A stretch of DNA of 64,000 nucleotides from an uncultured bacterium (GTDB taxonomy: Bacteria > Muiribacteriota > Ozemobacteria > Ozemobacterales > Ozemobacteraceae): the NCBI GenBank assembly GCA_937949615.1, contig CALEDQ010000031.1:124001-188000 (forward strand). The letters run 5' to 3'. This document shows positions 36,601 to 45,600 of this stretch, piece by piece; positions within the stretch are counted from its first letter, which is position 1, and each line of letters begins with the position of its first letter. A program made the translations under genes and the position numbers. The notes under the pieces were generated by a model. The model was not told where the DNA came from. It saw only the letters and a list, made by a program, of their open reading frames with translations, and made no database searches.

Positions 36601-36933
36601 AAAGATGGCCGGGTCATCAGGACTGACTTTGGCCTGCTTCGTCAGTCTTTCACGGGTTGGTTCGAGCAGGTCTATTTTGAGCTTTTCGAGTTTCGGGTCG
36701 GTTTCATCTTTTGTCAATTCAAGGCGAAGAATCTCATTGTAGGCCTCACCATACATCTTGGCAGTGAGAAATTTGCGCAGTGATGCGTAGTCTTCGCTGC
36801 TGCCGGCCGCCTGCAGAATGGTCGTTGACATCAGAAATGCCAGCAGGCAGAACATTGTAAACACCAGCAACCGGCAGTTTCTGCCGGCAGAAGATAAAAC
36901 CAGTGACTTGCTGAAGTGACTTTTCAGGCGCAA
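33625..36933 (-). CDS. Large single-span TPR protein of the pilus operon
   Basis: 1102 residues from a TTG start with AGAGG very close upstream, so the exact start is uncertain. An N-terminal signal or anchor (about 22-42) precedes TPR-like helices (about 50-205). A Pro/Asp-rich acidic linker (about 212-335), more TPRs (about 335-510), a membrane helix (about 520-546), cytoplasmic TPRs (about 548-810), another acidic Pro-rich linker and a final TPR set follow. The layout puts TPR domains on both sides of the inner membrane. It is the last gene of the pil operon and lies seven bases after the next TPR gene. Likely a scaffold for pilus or envelope assembly. Confidence 0.82.
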   Translation of the reverse strand: MRLKSHFSKSLVLSSAGRNCRLLVFTMFCLLAFLMSTTILQAAGSSEDYASLRKFLTAKMYGEAYNEILRLELTKDETDPKLEKLKIDLLEPTRERLTKQAKVSPDDPAIFTILADIAFHQGKLDEATNYINRALENKSGPTANFVFAKILFRKGNLAQAFDQMGTVLESMPDSPVVFEDFQFLYSCKNYGVATAKKLARNTNFLKRATPVAGGSDVPEVPESPFENDPTQTVVLPSEPKPQPAEATPSINTAALNTGDEDGTLPDDPDALTGLPDENPDMAGNIDNPDLTNDPDDLPDSDEPVDTANITPRPTPVSPEPPAVTVEPPETDPETENIKKAEYWLNQAVKQFENRKYDEADNNWKKAVELHADLPGKEEIRAKIDAKYDLFKRYKKAKDLFDLEKYEQALPTFEEAYKEEPERFKEAAFNIGKIYLLRPEPDYVQALKYLDEVLKQKDLDPLFKRDIEWTKLEIFYGMERYEDADEIFQRFMRDEEAFARNQVNFNQFRYGLWYKLNQTLVHVGFGIFAAMFLLVFALRLLPAITLSLSDPLIVARRMFEKQNYTKAISVAEKALNKKQPVQVEREFLEILVKCHFELKNFVRCQENARLILEKFPGNSIAWGFLAKASMASHDTSNEAIAMYETIYKENPAKSEYLPVLARHYAQTGNTTVEAMSVLFTYYQTGGKEPPIITALAEGYVQNRTMGNEVITVLEEALKIKDKIEYRELLARNFSKINRYSDAARECIRVLNENINNMGIHVVYTSSMKKMNKIAEAIEQYKTFLQRYPGNPQLTEILNGLKKDLTAFGGGDDDSLPQIPDELPMPGMHEPGMGMHGGDLDLDNFVEPPPEGFEMESKGDIPLPDFLKNDEYSSDVLPDPVNFAKTGPERLSPAENRKTPSVPLPTIDLPTLDPFEESESLFDDFANDLPEELGGPTKSDVAATVNDFSSRNQIRPDDLMAPEPPAPVPAKVPAEKKTATQGLVMNLAAAQEKARARRWDEVISILSSDFASDRNKEAGIMLANAWLGKNKPMMALEIIETLDFDPELMDDNIKDVLYRIGTALEVEKKLDEALRMYDLICSVDINFKDAFDRSDKIYSRKKAG

Positions 36934-36939
36934 TACCTC

Positions 36940-39504
36940 TTATACCAGGTTCTGCCCGCAATGCTGGCAGCAGTATTCTCTGCTGGAATTTGCCTGCCCG
37001 CAGTGTGGACAGGCGATCTGATCTGAAGTCGTTTGAGCCGGTTCCGTGCTGGCTGCTGCTGGGCTGGCGGCCGCCAGTTTCTGGGCCTCTTTCAGACCGT
37101 TCTGGAAAGCGACGTTATAGGGATTGTTCTTAAGAAAGTTACCGTAGATTTCAAGCAGTTCATTGATGCGGTTCTGTTTGTGGTAGGCATCTCTGAGAAC
37201 CGAATGCACCAGTTCGTTGTTGATGTCGCTGTTGATGACCTGCTCACAAAGCTGCAGACAGCTGTCGAACTGACGAAGCTTGAGATGGATCCGCGCGACC
37301 CCGAGCAGAAATTCTGCCTCTGGCGAGCCGAGTTCCATCATTTTCTGGAAAACCTTCATTGCCTTGTCATCACTGCGGCCTTTTTTGAGGTAATAGCGAC
37401 CGAGGGGTTTGAGCACCTCAGGATTGTTGGCATCGAGATTCAGCCACTGTTCCAGAATCTGAACCCCTTCTTCGGAAAGGTTTTTCTGCTGGGTATAGTG
37501 TGAGCCGAGCAGCGAAACCAGGGCAATATTGCGTTGTTCTTTTTTATAGAGGTTAAGCAGTTCAGGCAGACTTTCTGGTGAAATCATGCGACGGCCAAGA
37601 TAGGCAAAACCAAGCCACAGATGGGCATCTTCGTTTTTCGGGTTGATCGAGATCAGGTGTTTGCATTCACCGATGGCCCGATCGTAAATACCGCGTTTAA
37701 GATAAGCCTGTGCCAGTATTTTTGAAATCATCGCCGCATCGAACTGGGTCAAATTGGGCAGGCGGCGGATTTTGTTGAGCTCTTCAATACATTCATCGTG
37801 CATTTCTTTGCGCAGATAACTTTCGGCTTTGCGAATCGCGGCATTTTTGTTGTATTCGGGCAGGTATTTGTAGAGCGCATAGGCGATCCACAGCAGCAGA
37901 ACCACAATCACGATCGGAAAAACCGTTTTCCATTTCGAGGCACTCGCAGCCAGCAACTTGTCGTTTATTTCCGGGTAATCCGGGTCAGAATCGTAGATTT
38001 CCTTGAAATATTTATAGGCCATGTCTTTATCGTTGCGTTCAAGGAAAATCGAGCCGAGAATGAACTTGGCGCGGTTGTTATCGGGCTGATTTGCCAGCTG
38101 ATAGCGGGCCTGGGTCATGGCCTCCTCTTCTTTACCGGTTTTCCAGTAGGCTTCGGCAAGATAGCTTGGCATCTGCACATCATAATCTTTGGGCAGTTGT
38201 GACAGCAGCTTCAGAGATTCTTCATATTCGTAGGCCTGACGGGCTTCGAGAGCCTTTTCCCAGGTTTCGCGGTGGTTGTCGGAAGTCTTAATTTTAGCGA
38301 GTTCCTGTTCGAAGGCCGCCCTGAACCTTTCAAGACTTTTATCGATCTCGATAATTGCCAGGCCGCGGTTTAAAGAAACGGCACCGTCTTTCTGGTTTCC
38401 GGCCTCGATGAACTGAACTCCGCGGCGCAGAAAACCTTCGACAAGAGCTGCACGGTCGGTTGAGCTGCGCGGCAGACGGTCCGGCCGGCCGAGGGTTTTC
38501 ATGAGTGCTTCTTCTTTGTCGGTCGCCTGTTTCAATAGTTTGCGCGCTTCAGAGTTGCCCGAGTCAACAGATACAACATATTCAAGCAGGTCGCGGGCTT
38601 CAAGCCAGGAGCCCTTCTTGACTTGTTCAGAGGCTTCTTTCCATGCTGAGCTGGCATCACGTGATTGGTTTATTTCTGCAATTGCAGCTGCGACGCTCTC
38701 ATTGCTGGGCTGAATTTCTTCGGCACGCTTCAGAGTCTGCATTGCTGCTTCGGCGTTGCCGCTTTTCTGCTCTTCGGAGGCCTGGGTCAGCAGAAGACCG
38801 ACAGCCTGATTCTGTTTTTCTTTGATCTGATTGAGCAGCTCTCGATTGCTGTCAGGGTTGTCCAGAGAGTATTTGGAAGCGTTGTCGGCATGAGTTTTGG
38901 CTGCACTAAGGTTATTTTTCTGCAGTTCAAGCTTTGCCATCAGCTGATACAGCTGCCCCATCGGTTCAGAATCATATCGGGTGCGTAAAGACGGGTTCTT
39001 TTCAAGAAGATTTTCGGCCAGTGCCAGGGCTTTGTCGGTCTGGCCGGCGTCTATCTGCTTTTTCACCATCTGAACGCCGATTTCGAGTTCTGCCGGGTTG
39101 ATTTGAATGATTTCCTGGCGCAGCCGCTCGGCTTCCGCTTCATTTTTGGCTTTTTCAGCATTGCCAAGGTCTTCACGCAGAATTTTCGAATATGTTTCAG
39201 CGTAGGTTTTGTTCTGCGGGTCGAGCGAAATGGCCTTTTTCAGCATCTTAATCATTTCGTCGCGCTTGTTGCGCAGGCGCAGAAGCTTTGCAGCGTTAAA
39301 ATATGGTTCGCCCCAGCCGGGCTCAAGCTGCATGGCCTGTTTCAACAGGTTAATTGCTTCCTGGTGGTGGCCACTGTCGATTTCCAGCTGACCTTTGCGG
39401 TTCAGCTCACGGGCCTGTTCGGACTGGGCAGATACAATTCCCTGCAGGCAAAGCAGAAAAGCAATGGCAAGGCATATCACTGATGAAATTTTCAAGCGGT
39501 TCAT
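36940..39504 (-). CDS. Single-span TPR protein with C-terminal zinc ribbon
   Basis: 854 residues. A signal-like N-terminus (about 8-26) is followed by periplasmic TPR repeats (about 28-520). A membrane helix (about 526-546) and cytoplasmic TPRs (about 555-805) follow. A four-cysteine zinc ribbon ends the protein (C832-x2-C835 and C846-x2-C849, with an extra C845). The same two-sided TPR plan as the next gene suggests a shared origin. The ribbon should be cytoplasmic and may bind a partner such as PilB, which is speculation. It is 40 bases downstream of the HEAT gene in the pil operon. Confidence 0.83.
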   Translation of the reverse strand: MNRLKISSVICLAIAFLLCLQGIVSAQSEQARELNRKGQLEIDSGHHQEAINLLKQAMQLEPGWGEPYFNAAKLLRLRNKRDEMIKMLKKAISLDPQNKTYAETYSKILREDLGNAEKAKNEAEAERLRQEIIQINPAELEIGVQMVKKQIDAGQTDKALALAENLLEKNPSLRTRYDSEPMGQLYQLMAKLELQKNNLSAAKTHADNASKYSLDNPDSNRELLNQIKEKQNQAVGLLLTQASEEQKSGNAEAAMQTLKRAEEIQPSNESVAAAIAEINQSRDASSAWKEASEQVKKGSWLEARDLLEYVVSVDSGNSEARKLLKQATDKEEALMKTLGRPDRLPRSSTDRAALVEGFLRRGVQFIEAGNQKDGAVSLNRGLAIIEIDKSLERFRAAFEQELAKIKTSDNHRETWEKALEARQAYEYEESLKLLSQLPKDYDVQMPSYLAEAYWKTGKEEEAMTQARYQLANQPDNNRAKFILGSIFLERNDKDMAYKYFKEIYDSDPDYPEINDKLLAASASKWKTVFPIVIVVLLLWIAYALYKYLPEYNKNAAIRKAESYLRKEMHDECIEELNKIRRLPNLTQFDAAMISKILAQAYLKRGIYDRAIGECKHLISINPKNEDAHLWLGFAYLGRRMISPESLPELLNLYKKEQRNIALVSLLGSHYTQQKNLSEEGVQILEQWLNLDANNPEVLKPLGRYYLKKGRSDDKAMKVFQKMMELGSPEAEFLLGVARIHLKLRQFDSCLQLCEQVINSDINNELVHSVLRDAYHKQNRINELLEIYGNFLKNNPYNVAFQNGLKEAQKLAAASPAAASTEPAQTTSDQIACPHCGQANSSREYCCQHCGQNLV

Positions 39505-39543
39505 GACTTCCTCGTTTTTCTCTGAGTATGACCGCTTGACAGT

Positions 39544-40860
39544 TTAAGTTATTTTAGAAAGTTTTGCCAGTGCTTTTAATGCACATCTTCTGACGTCGGG
39601 GTCACTGTCGCCGGTAAGGTCCTGAAGAACGTCGCCAAACTGCAGCGCACCTATCTCGCCAAGTGCCCAGGCAGCTGAAGAGCGCATCTGTTTATGAGAC
39701 GATCTGATCATCTGTTTCAGAGTCACGATGGCGCCGGTACCGCCAAGTTTCCAGAGAGCGGTGGCGGCATTGCTTCTGACACGGTTATGCGAGTCGTTGA
39801 GCATCGGAATCAGCAGTTCGGAAAGCTGCGGGTCGCACAACTGGCCGATAGACTCAACCGCATTCGCTCTGACCCGCCCGTCGCTGTCGCGCAGGGCTTT
39901 TGACAGTAGCGGCAGGGCGCAGGGATTTTCCGCTTTACCAAGGCATTTAACGAGAATTGCCCGCAGGCGTGAGTTTTCTTCGCGCAGGAACCTTTCGGAA
40001 AGCTGGCTGATCGCATTGTCTTTATTGATTTTAATCGTTGTGAGAATAATGGTTTCGCGTATATTCAGCTCATCTTCATTGAAAAAGGCGTCGACCAGCT
40101 GAGGTATGACGCGCGATGAGCCGATTTTGCCAAGACTGATCACTGCCCGGTTTCTGACGGTTGGCGAGATGTCGCTCAGCAGGCCGACAAGCAGCTCAAG
40201 TGAACGGTCTTCCTGAATTTCACCGAGGATATAGGCAACAGACGCTCTTTTTCGGGTGTTTGGCGATCTGAGCTCTTCTGAAAGAGTATTGAGGCCAAAT
40301 CTGATGCCTTTGTTCCACAGGGCTTTGATTGCATTGGCTCTGACGCGGTTATTGCGGTCAGAAACCAGCACTTTCAGAATTTCGACGATTTCGGGTGCGT
40401 CTATGTCGCCGAGCGATTCAACGGCATTGGCTCTGACGCGCTCATCGGCATAGTTGAGAAAAGCCTTGAACAGCGGCACCAGTTCTGCTGATTTGAACGA
40501 GCCAAGAACCTTGACGCCGGTTGCGACCAGTGCCGGGTCTTCTTCCAGCTTGAGAAAATCGCAGATAGCGGTCTTGATTGCCTGCGAATTACGACCCTGC
40601 AGAGCGTAGAGAGCTTCGCTTTTGAGAATACTGTTCGGTGATTCAAGGTAGGTCAGGATCATTCCCGATATTTCCTGGTTCGGGCACTTCCGCGAGGCTT
40701 TCATGGCCGCGATAACCACTTCAGGGCGGCCGTCACGCAGGCCTTCGAGAATGAATTCCTCAACATTTTCGACATTTTGGCGCAACAGGCTTTTCAGGCA
40801 GAACAGTCTGACACTCTTGTCGCGATCCTGGAAAAGTTTCTTGATGGTCAGGTAATCCAT
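39544..40860 (-). CDS. HEAT-repeat protein of the pilus operon
   Basis: 438 residues built almost wholly of HEAT repeats of about 31-36 residues. The recurring pattern is a D(S/N)RVRANAVESLG-type second helix, seen at least four times between residues about 145 and 375. No signal peptide, membrane helix or catalytic residue is seen, so it is cytoplasmic. It starts one base before the pilP stop region (39544-40860, pilP from 40862) and is thus co-transcribed with pilM-N-O-P. HEAT proteins act as binding scaffolds, and the partner here could be PilB or PilT. Confidence 0.88.
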   Translation of the reverse strand: MDYLTIKKLFQDRDKSVRLFCLKSLLRQNVENVEEFILEGLRDGRPEVVIAAMKASRKCPNQEISGMILTYLESPNSILKSEALYALQGRNSQAIKTAICDFLKLEEDPALVATGVKVLGSFKSAELVPLFKAFLNYADERVRANAVESLGDIDAPEIVEILKVLVSDRNNRVRANAIKALWNKGIRFGLNTLSEELRSPNTRKRASVAYILGEIQEDRSLELLVGLLSDISPTVRNRAVISLGKIGSSRVIPQLVDAFFNEDELNIRETIILTTIKINKDNAISQLSERFLREENSRLRAILVKCLGKAENPCALPLLSKALRDSDGRVRANAVESIGQLCDPQLSELLIPMLNDSHNRVRSNAATALWKLGGTGAIVTLKQMIRSSHKQMRSSAAWALGEIGALQFGDVLQDLTGDSDPDVRRCALKALAKLSKIT

Positions 40861-40861
40861 T

Positions 40862-41500
40862 TTACTTCTCCTTGGACTGGCCGGCAGGCTGTTCGGTCAG
40901 AGCTACTTCAAAATCTCTCACGCCCTCTTCTGAGGTATCGGAAATGACAATTTTTTCGGGGGTTACTTCTGTCAGGCAGAAGGGAGTGCGCTTCAGAGTC
41001 GAGCCGATTTTAGTAAGCAGAAGCTCATCGGCAAAACGCAGAATCGCGACTCTGTCGGTTCCGAGGGTGAAGAAACCATGATAGGCGATATCTGGTCTTT
41101 CAACCACGGCTGTCTGCTCGCCGGTATCTTCTTTGGTGACGAATACGGTTCCCGGTTTTTCGGGCCAGATGAACATGTTTCTGCCGGCTTCATAAGGGTA
41201 GAGCTGATTAGCGGCAAATCTGCTTTCGATTTTATCAGAGAGCACCGGGTAAACGGGCTTTACTATAGGCTCTGGCGGCTGAATCGGCGGTCTGGCATCT
41301 GGTTCAGTTCCTGTGGTTGCGGCTGCTGTGGCGGGGGTCTGAGTCTGAGAAATTGCCGGGCCGGCGGCCGCTTTCTTTTTAGCTTCGCGGCTTGGTTTAA
41401 GTATAAGAAGGTCGAGCATCAGAACGCCGACAATAAAAGGAACACCAAACGCGACGGTTTTGTTTTTTCTGAGGTATTCTTTTAATTCCTGTTGGTTCAT
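40862..41500 (-). CDS. pilP: Type IV pilus assembly protein PilP-like
   Basis: 212 residues. A single membrane helix (about 16-34) is followed by a Pro/Ala/Thr linker (about 40-80) and a C-terminal beta domain (about 140-200, with YHGFFTLGTDRVAILRFADELLLTKIGSTLKRT) that matches the PilP/GspC homology region. True PilP proteins are lipoproteins, whereas this one has an uncleaved anchor, which is more GspC-like. PilP links the inner-membrane PilN-PilO pair to the secretin. Order pilM-N-O-P supports the call. Confidence 0.8.
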   Translation of the reverse strand: MNQQELKEYLRKNKTVAFGVPFIVGVLMLDLLILKPSREAKKKAAAGPAISQTQTPATAAATTGTEPDARPPIQPPEPIVKPVYPVLSDKIESRFAANQLYPYEAGRNMFIWPEKPGTVFVTKEDTGEQTAVVERPDIAYHGFFTLGTDRVAILRFADELLLTKIGSTLKRTPFCLTEVTPEKIVISDTSEEGVRDFEVALTEQPAGQSKEK

Positions 41501-41521
41501 TTATGCTTTTCCTATTCTTAG

Positions 41522-42103
41522 TCAGGGCAGGAAGAAGGTAGAAAGTGTCAGCTTCATGGTCATGTTGCCGTCTTTATCATTGAGAGGCGGAACAATTTCG
41601 AGCTGTGAGATCTTGACCAGGCGGCCGAGCGCGTTTTCCGATTCCCAGAGGAACTGCTTCAACCGGTTGTAAGAACCGTGAATTCTCATGTCGAACTTGA
41701 ATTCAAGATAACTGCTGCCTGCACCGGAAACCGGGGCCGGAGAATTATAAGTCGAATCCATGATAAGAATATCGAGAGCTTTGGCTTTTCTCTGAACCTG
41801 CTCGATAAAAATTGTGTAATTGGTGGAGCTTTCGAGCAGTCTTTCAAATTTTTCCTTAACTTCCTGGCGTTTATCGCGCAGCTGCACGGTAATTTCTTCA
41901 ATCTGCTGCCGCCGGGTGTTGAATTCGCGCTGTGAATCTTCGATTCTGGTTACCAGACTCGCGATTTCGGTATTCTTTGCGGCAATAAGCTGGCGCTGGT
42001 TAGTGTTAACCGAGCTGAGGAAGTAGATAAGAAACACTATCGCAGCTGCCATCAGCCCGTAGGTCACTACCCGTTCCAGATTTGATCTTAATCTTGTCTT
42101 CAC
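41522..42103 (-). CDS. pilO: Type IV pilus assembly protein PilO
   Basis: 193 residues. A short cytoplasmic start, one membrane helix (about 14-34), a coiled-coil helix (about 38-85) and a small ferredoxin-like alpha/beta domain (about 90-193) match PilO/GspM. PilO pairs with PilN in the periplasm to form the alignment subcomplex. It is 18 bases upstream-adjacent to pilN in the operon. Confidence 0.85.
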   Translation of the reverse strand: MKTRLRSNLERVVTYGLMAAAIVFLIYFLSSVNTNQRQLIAAKNTEIASLVTRIEDSQREFNTRRQQIEEITVQLRDKRQEVKEKFERLLESSTNYTIFIEQVQRKAKALDILIMDSTYNSPAPVSGAGSSYLEFKFDMRIHGSYNRLKQFLWESENALGRLVKISQLEIVPPLNDKDGNMTMKLTLSTFFLP

Positions 42104-42121
42104 AGCATTTTCCTGTTCGGT

Positions 42122-42688
42122 TTATTTTCGCGCAGTCGGTTTATAGGTGAGATCGAGAGCAAACTTTTGCGAGACGCCTGATTCCTGAACCAGACTGGTA
42201 TTGCTTTTCAGCTGCGCCGAGAATTTGCCGCTCTGATTCAGCCGGTTAACAAATTCCAGTATGTCCTGGATGGTGGAGCCTTCGCCTATTATTGAAAAAG
42301 GCACATTCAGATTGGTGAAGTTTTTCGGGCTGAGATCATTGATCAATACCCGTTCTGGCACTGCAGCTTCAAGGGCGGCAAAAAAGTCGACCATGTTGCT
42401 GGCGGGAGTATCGAGGTTCGCGTTGATAAATTCAATGCTGCTGCGCAGGGCGTTGATTTCATTGAGCGGCGGCTGCAGCTTGCTTGTTTTGTCGATGATA
42501 TCGCGCAGTTCGGAGTCTTTGGCATTGAGGCGGCTCTGGGCATCAGAGAGCTCTTTGCGATTCTTTATTGTCATGCTGCCAACCGCAGAAATTGTCGTGA
42601 CAATAATGATCAGAGCCAGGACGATCCCGATGTTGTCGCGGGGCAGGCTCTTGTATTCTACTGGCAGCAGATCGAATTGAAACTTCAT
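42122..42688 (-). CDS. pilN: Type IV pilus assembly protein PilN
   Basis: 188 residues. The N-terminal FDLLPVEYK segment is the typical PilN cytoplasmic motif that binds PilM. One membrane helix (about 21-41), a coiled coil (about 45-80) and a periplasmic alpha/beta domain follow. VLINDLSPKNF and an EFVNRLNQSGKF helix are in the usual places. It starts two bases after pilM. Confidence 0.9.
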   Translation of the reverse strand: MKFQFDLLPVEYKSLPRDNIGIVLALIIIVTTISAVGSMTIKNRKELSDAQSRLNAKDSELRDIIDKTSKLQPPLNEINALRSSIEFINANLDTPASNMVDFFAALEAAVPERVLINDLSPKNFTNLNVPFSIIGEGSTIQDILEFVNRLNQSGKFSAQLKSNTSLVQESGVSQKFALDLTYKPTARK

Positions 42689-42690
42689 GG

Positions 42691-43764
42691 CTATTCCCTC
42701 AGATAACAGCCGCAGGCGGCGGCAAGAGAGTTCTTCTCGGAGTCGTCAACCGGATTGCCGTTAACATAGAGTTGATAAAACTCACAGACTCTTCTGACTC
42801 TTGTGGTCAGGCTCAACTGGGTGGTCAGAGCCACGTTGATGTTTTCGTAATTCGCTCCGCCACCGGAGATAATTACCTCATGGATTGTAAACTCACGGAA
42901 CTTGGTCAGGTAACTTTCGATTGCTCCAAAGATTTCGCGGCAGAGCAGAGCGAAAACATTTTTTATGACGGTGAAATTGTATTGAACATCCTGTTCCGGT
43001 GAAGGTTCTGGCAGGAAGCAGACTTCGTTGCGCTTGAACTGGTCTGCGTCGGCCTCTGGCACATGAAAGTGCTTGCTGATCTGCTTGGTGAAGTCACAAG
43101 CCCCGATCGGGCGGTTCTGCAATACTCTCAGTTGACCGTCCTTAAAGACTCCGATCGAGGTTGATTCGTTGCCAAGATGAATCAGGCAGATATTTTTACC
43201 TTTGTTTTCGCTGGCGGCGAGGTGATGTTCGATCAGATTCGCGACATTGAGAAAGTTCAGGTCGACAACCGTCGGGTTCAGACCAGACTGCTGAACGATA
43301 TGGCCGGCTTCGAGCAGATTGTTTCTGATGATGGCCATGGCGAGCACAATTTCGTCTTCTTCCCAGGAACCGATGCTTTGTTGAACCATATGCCAGTTTT
43401 CAAACGGCAGCGGCATTATCGGAACAAAGTCTTCTTTGATCGCTTCATCCATCTCTTTTTTAGAGTATCTTGGCGGTGTAATCAGCAGGTTGATCAGGGC
43501 TGCATGGTCTGGAAGCAGCATCATGACATTTTCATAAGCCAGCTTCGACTCTTTTATCAGCGAACTGACAGCTTTTTTGATAGGCATCGGATCAATAATC
43601 GGGTATTCAATGAAGGTAGAAGCGACAAAATCTTTGGGAGTGCTGGTAGACAGACACTTTTTCAGGCGAATTTCACCCGGCTTTGCCGATTCAAGCGACA
43701 GAAGCTTTACTTCATAGGTTCCCAGTTCGAGAACTGAATTAAATTTTGATCCGAACCTTCCCAT
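42691..43764 (-). CDS. pilM: Type IV pilus assembly protein PilM (actin-like ATPase)
   Basis: 357 residues. It is an FtsA/actin-fold protein: an N-terminal VLELGTYEVKLL phosphate-loop-like strand, IHLGNESTSIGVFKDG as the second phosphate loop (about 195-210) and ISGGGANYENIN as the adenosine motif (about 298-310). PilM binds ATP and the PilN N-terminus and links the assembly ATPase to the periplasmic complex. It shares one base with the pilB stop. A canonical DxG in loop 1 is weak, so ATP hydrolysis is not certain. Confidence 0.9.
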   Translation of the reverse strand: MGRFGSKFNSVLELGTYEVKLLSLESAKPGEIRLKKCLSTSTPKDFVASTFIEYPIIDPMPIKKAVSSLIKESKLAYENVMMLLPDHAALINLLITPPRYSKKEMDEAIKEDFVPIMPLPFENWHMVQQSIGSWEEDEIVLAMAIIRNNLLEAGHIVQQSGLNPTVVDLNFLNVANLIEHHLAASENKGKNICLIHLGNESTSIGVFKDGQLRVLQNRPIGACDFTKQISKHFHVPEADADQFKRNEVCFLPEPSPEQDVQYNFTVIKNVFALLCREIFGAIESYLTKFREFTIHEVIISGGGANYENINVALTTQLSLTTRVRRVCEFYQLYVNGNPVDDSEKNSLAAACGCYLRE

Positions 43765-45539
43765 CAGTTACTTCCCATGTTGATCATAATATACTCTTCG
43801 ATCGGAACTTCGCCGTCGAGAACTTTTGACAGACAGCAGTCAGCAAGAGTCTTAACCTTGCGTTTGCGCAGATACTGCATCAGTTCGACGCTGGTGCGGC
43901 GCTGACCAATCAGTTCCTTGAGTTCAGGTGTTACTTCAACAACTTCATAGAGACCGGTTCTGTCTTTAAAGCCGCTGTTATTGCAGTCTTTGCAGCCAAC
44001 ACCACGATAAAGCGGGTGCCCTTCAAGGTCTTTCATTTCGAGACCAAGTGAAGCAGCTATATATGGTGTCGTATCGATAAGAGTCTTGCAGCTGGGGCAG
44101 ATTTTTCTGACCAGACGCTGACCGACAAGCAGGCAGAGAGCGGAGGCATACAGATATGGGTCGATGCCGAGGTTTTCAAGACGGCTAATGGTTTCGATTG
44201 CCGTATTGGCGTGAATGGTCGAGAAAACCATGTGACCGGTAAGAGCCGCTTTGATGGTAATTTCAGCGGTTTCGTAATCGCGGATTTCGCCGACGAGAAT
44301 GATGTCAGGGTCGAGACGCAGAATCGAGCGCAGCCCCTTGGCAAAAGTCAGTGAGCGGTTCGGGTCATTCTTGTTTTCCTGGACCTGCATCTGGTGCACG
44401 CCGGGAATTTTGAATTCTACCGGATCTTCTACGGTAATGACCTTTTTCTGACGGCTGTTGATAAGGGAAAGGGCCGAATAGAGCGTGGTGGTTTTACCGG
44501 AACCTGTCGGGCCGGCAAGCAGACACAGACCCCATGGGCGACCGATGTTGAATTCGAAAATCTGCAGATCGTCTTCGTGAAAACCGAGCCCTTTGAGGTC
44601 AAGATTGACGCGGCCGGAATCGAGAACGCGGATCGTGCAGTTCTGGCCATAGATAGACGGAAGAATGGCTACGCGGAACTCGATATGCTGGCCCTTGACC
44701 CTGAGCTTGAAGTTGCCGTCCTGGGGCATGAAGCGCTCAGTGATGTCGAGATTCGACATGATCTTGATGCGCGAGATGATTGCCTGCTGGGCGGCCCGTT
44801 CAATCGGAAGAATATCGTAGAGAATACCGTCGATGCGGTATCTTACCTGAATGATCTTTTCAAATGATTCGATGTGAATATCTGATGCACGCATTTTAAC
44901 GGCATCGAGAATGATCTTGTGAACCAGAGTAACGATCGAGGTCTGGTCTGACTCACGTTTCAGCTCTTCGAGGTTGAGGTCTGAGGCTGTCTGGCCGGAA
45001 TACGCTTCGGAAAACTGATTTTCTTCCTTGCTGAATTCAAGTTTAACGTCTTTGAGCAGTTCGTCCATCGGAACGTTGTCGAGAACGTTCTGCGGCCGAT
45101 AAATGACATCGTTGATGATGTGAAGAATCTGCGACTTCATCGCAATGACCCATTTGATAAACATATAACCGGTGGCCATCTTGATGCTGTCGAACATCTT
45201 GACGTTGGTCGGGTCGAATACGGCGATCGTCAGCGATTTGGGTTCTTTTCTGATCGGAATGAACTTGTATGTTTTGATCAGACTTTCTGGAATCTGTCTG
45301 ATGAGCTCGGTGTTGAGCTCCATGTTCGACAGGTTTATAAACTCAATGCCATGTTGGGTTGACAGGCCGCGAAAGAGGGTTTCTTCATTCAGAACCTTGT
45401 CTTCAATAAGAATTTCACCAATCATCTTGCGGGAAGACGGTTGGCGCTTGAGTGCCGCATCGAGCTGCTGCGGCGTAATGGCACGCATCTCAATGAGGAT
45501 TTCACCGATTCTTTTGCGTTTTAGAAAATCATTGGTCAT
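43764..45539 (-). CDS. pilB: Type IV pilus assembly / type II secretion ATPase PilB (GspE family)
   Basis: 591 residues. An MshEN-type N-terminal domain (about 8-150; RIGEILIEMRAITPQQLDAAL) precedes the ATPase: Walker A GPTGSGKTT (343-351), Asp box TVEDPVEF, Walker B DIILVGEIRD (412-421), His box STIHANTA with H443, and a four-cysteine zinc site (C481, C484, C516, C519). This is the extension motor, a cytoplasmic hexamer. The ATG follows an in-frame stop, so the start is fixed. It begins about 60 bases after the last pseudopilin gene. Confidence 0.94.
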   Translation of the reverse strand: MTNDFLKRKRIGEILIEMRAITPQQLDAALKRQPSSRKMIGEILIEDKVLNEETLFRGLSTQHGIEFINLSNMELNTELIRQIPESLIKTYKFIPIRKEPKSLTIAVFDPTNVKMFDSIKMATGYMFIKWVIAMKSQILHIINDVIYRPQNVLDNVPMDELLKDVKLEFSKEENQFSEAYSGQTASDLNLEELKRESDQTSIVTLVHKIILDAVKMRASDIHIESFEKIIQVRYRIDGILYDILPIERAAQQAIISRIKIMSNLDITERFMPQDGNFKLRVKGQHIEFRVAILPSIYGQNCTIRVLDSGRVNLDLKGLGFHEDDLQIFEFNIGRPWGLCLLAGPTGSGKTTTLYSALSLINSRQKKVITVEDPVEFKIPGVHQMQVQENKNDPNRSLTFAKGLRSILRLDPDIILVGEIRDYETAEITIKAALTGHMVFSTIHANTAIETISRLENLGIDPYLYASALCLLVGQRLVRKICPSCKTLIDTTPYIAASLGLEMKDLEGHPLYRGVGCKDCNNSGFKDRTGLYEVVEVTPELKELIGQRRTSVELMQYLRKRKVKTLADCCLSKVLDGEVPIEEYIMINMGSN

Positions 45540-45600
45540 TGGTTAAAACAGTCCTTCCTCAAAGATATCGGCAGCAGCGGCAAATTCGTTAATATTTTTT

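Noticed and set aside
39700..40460. Repeated DNA phrases resembling an array (about 30-base spacing of similar text)
   Set aside because: These encode the RVRANA-type helix of HEAT repeats and vary at the DNA level, so they are protein repeats, not CRISPR or DNA repeats.
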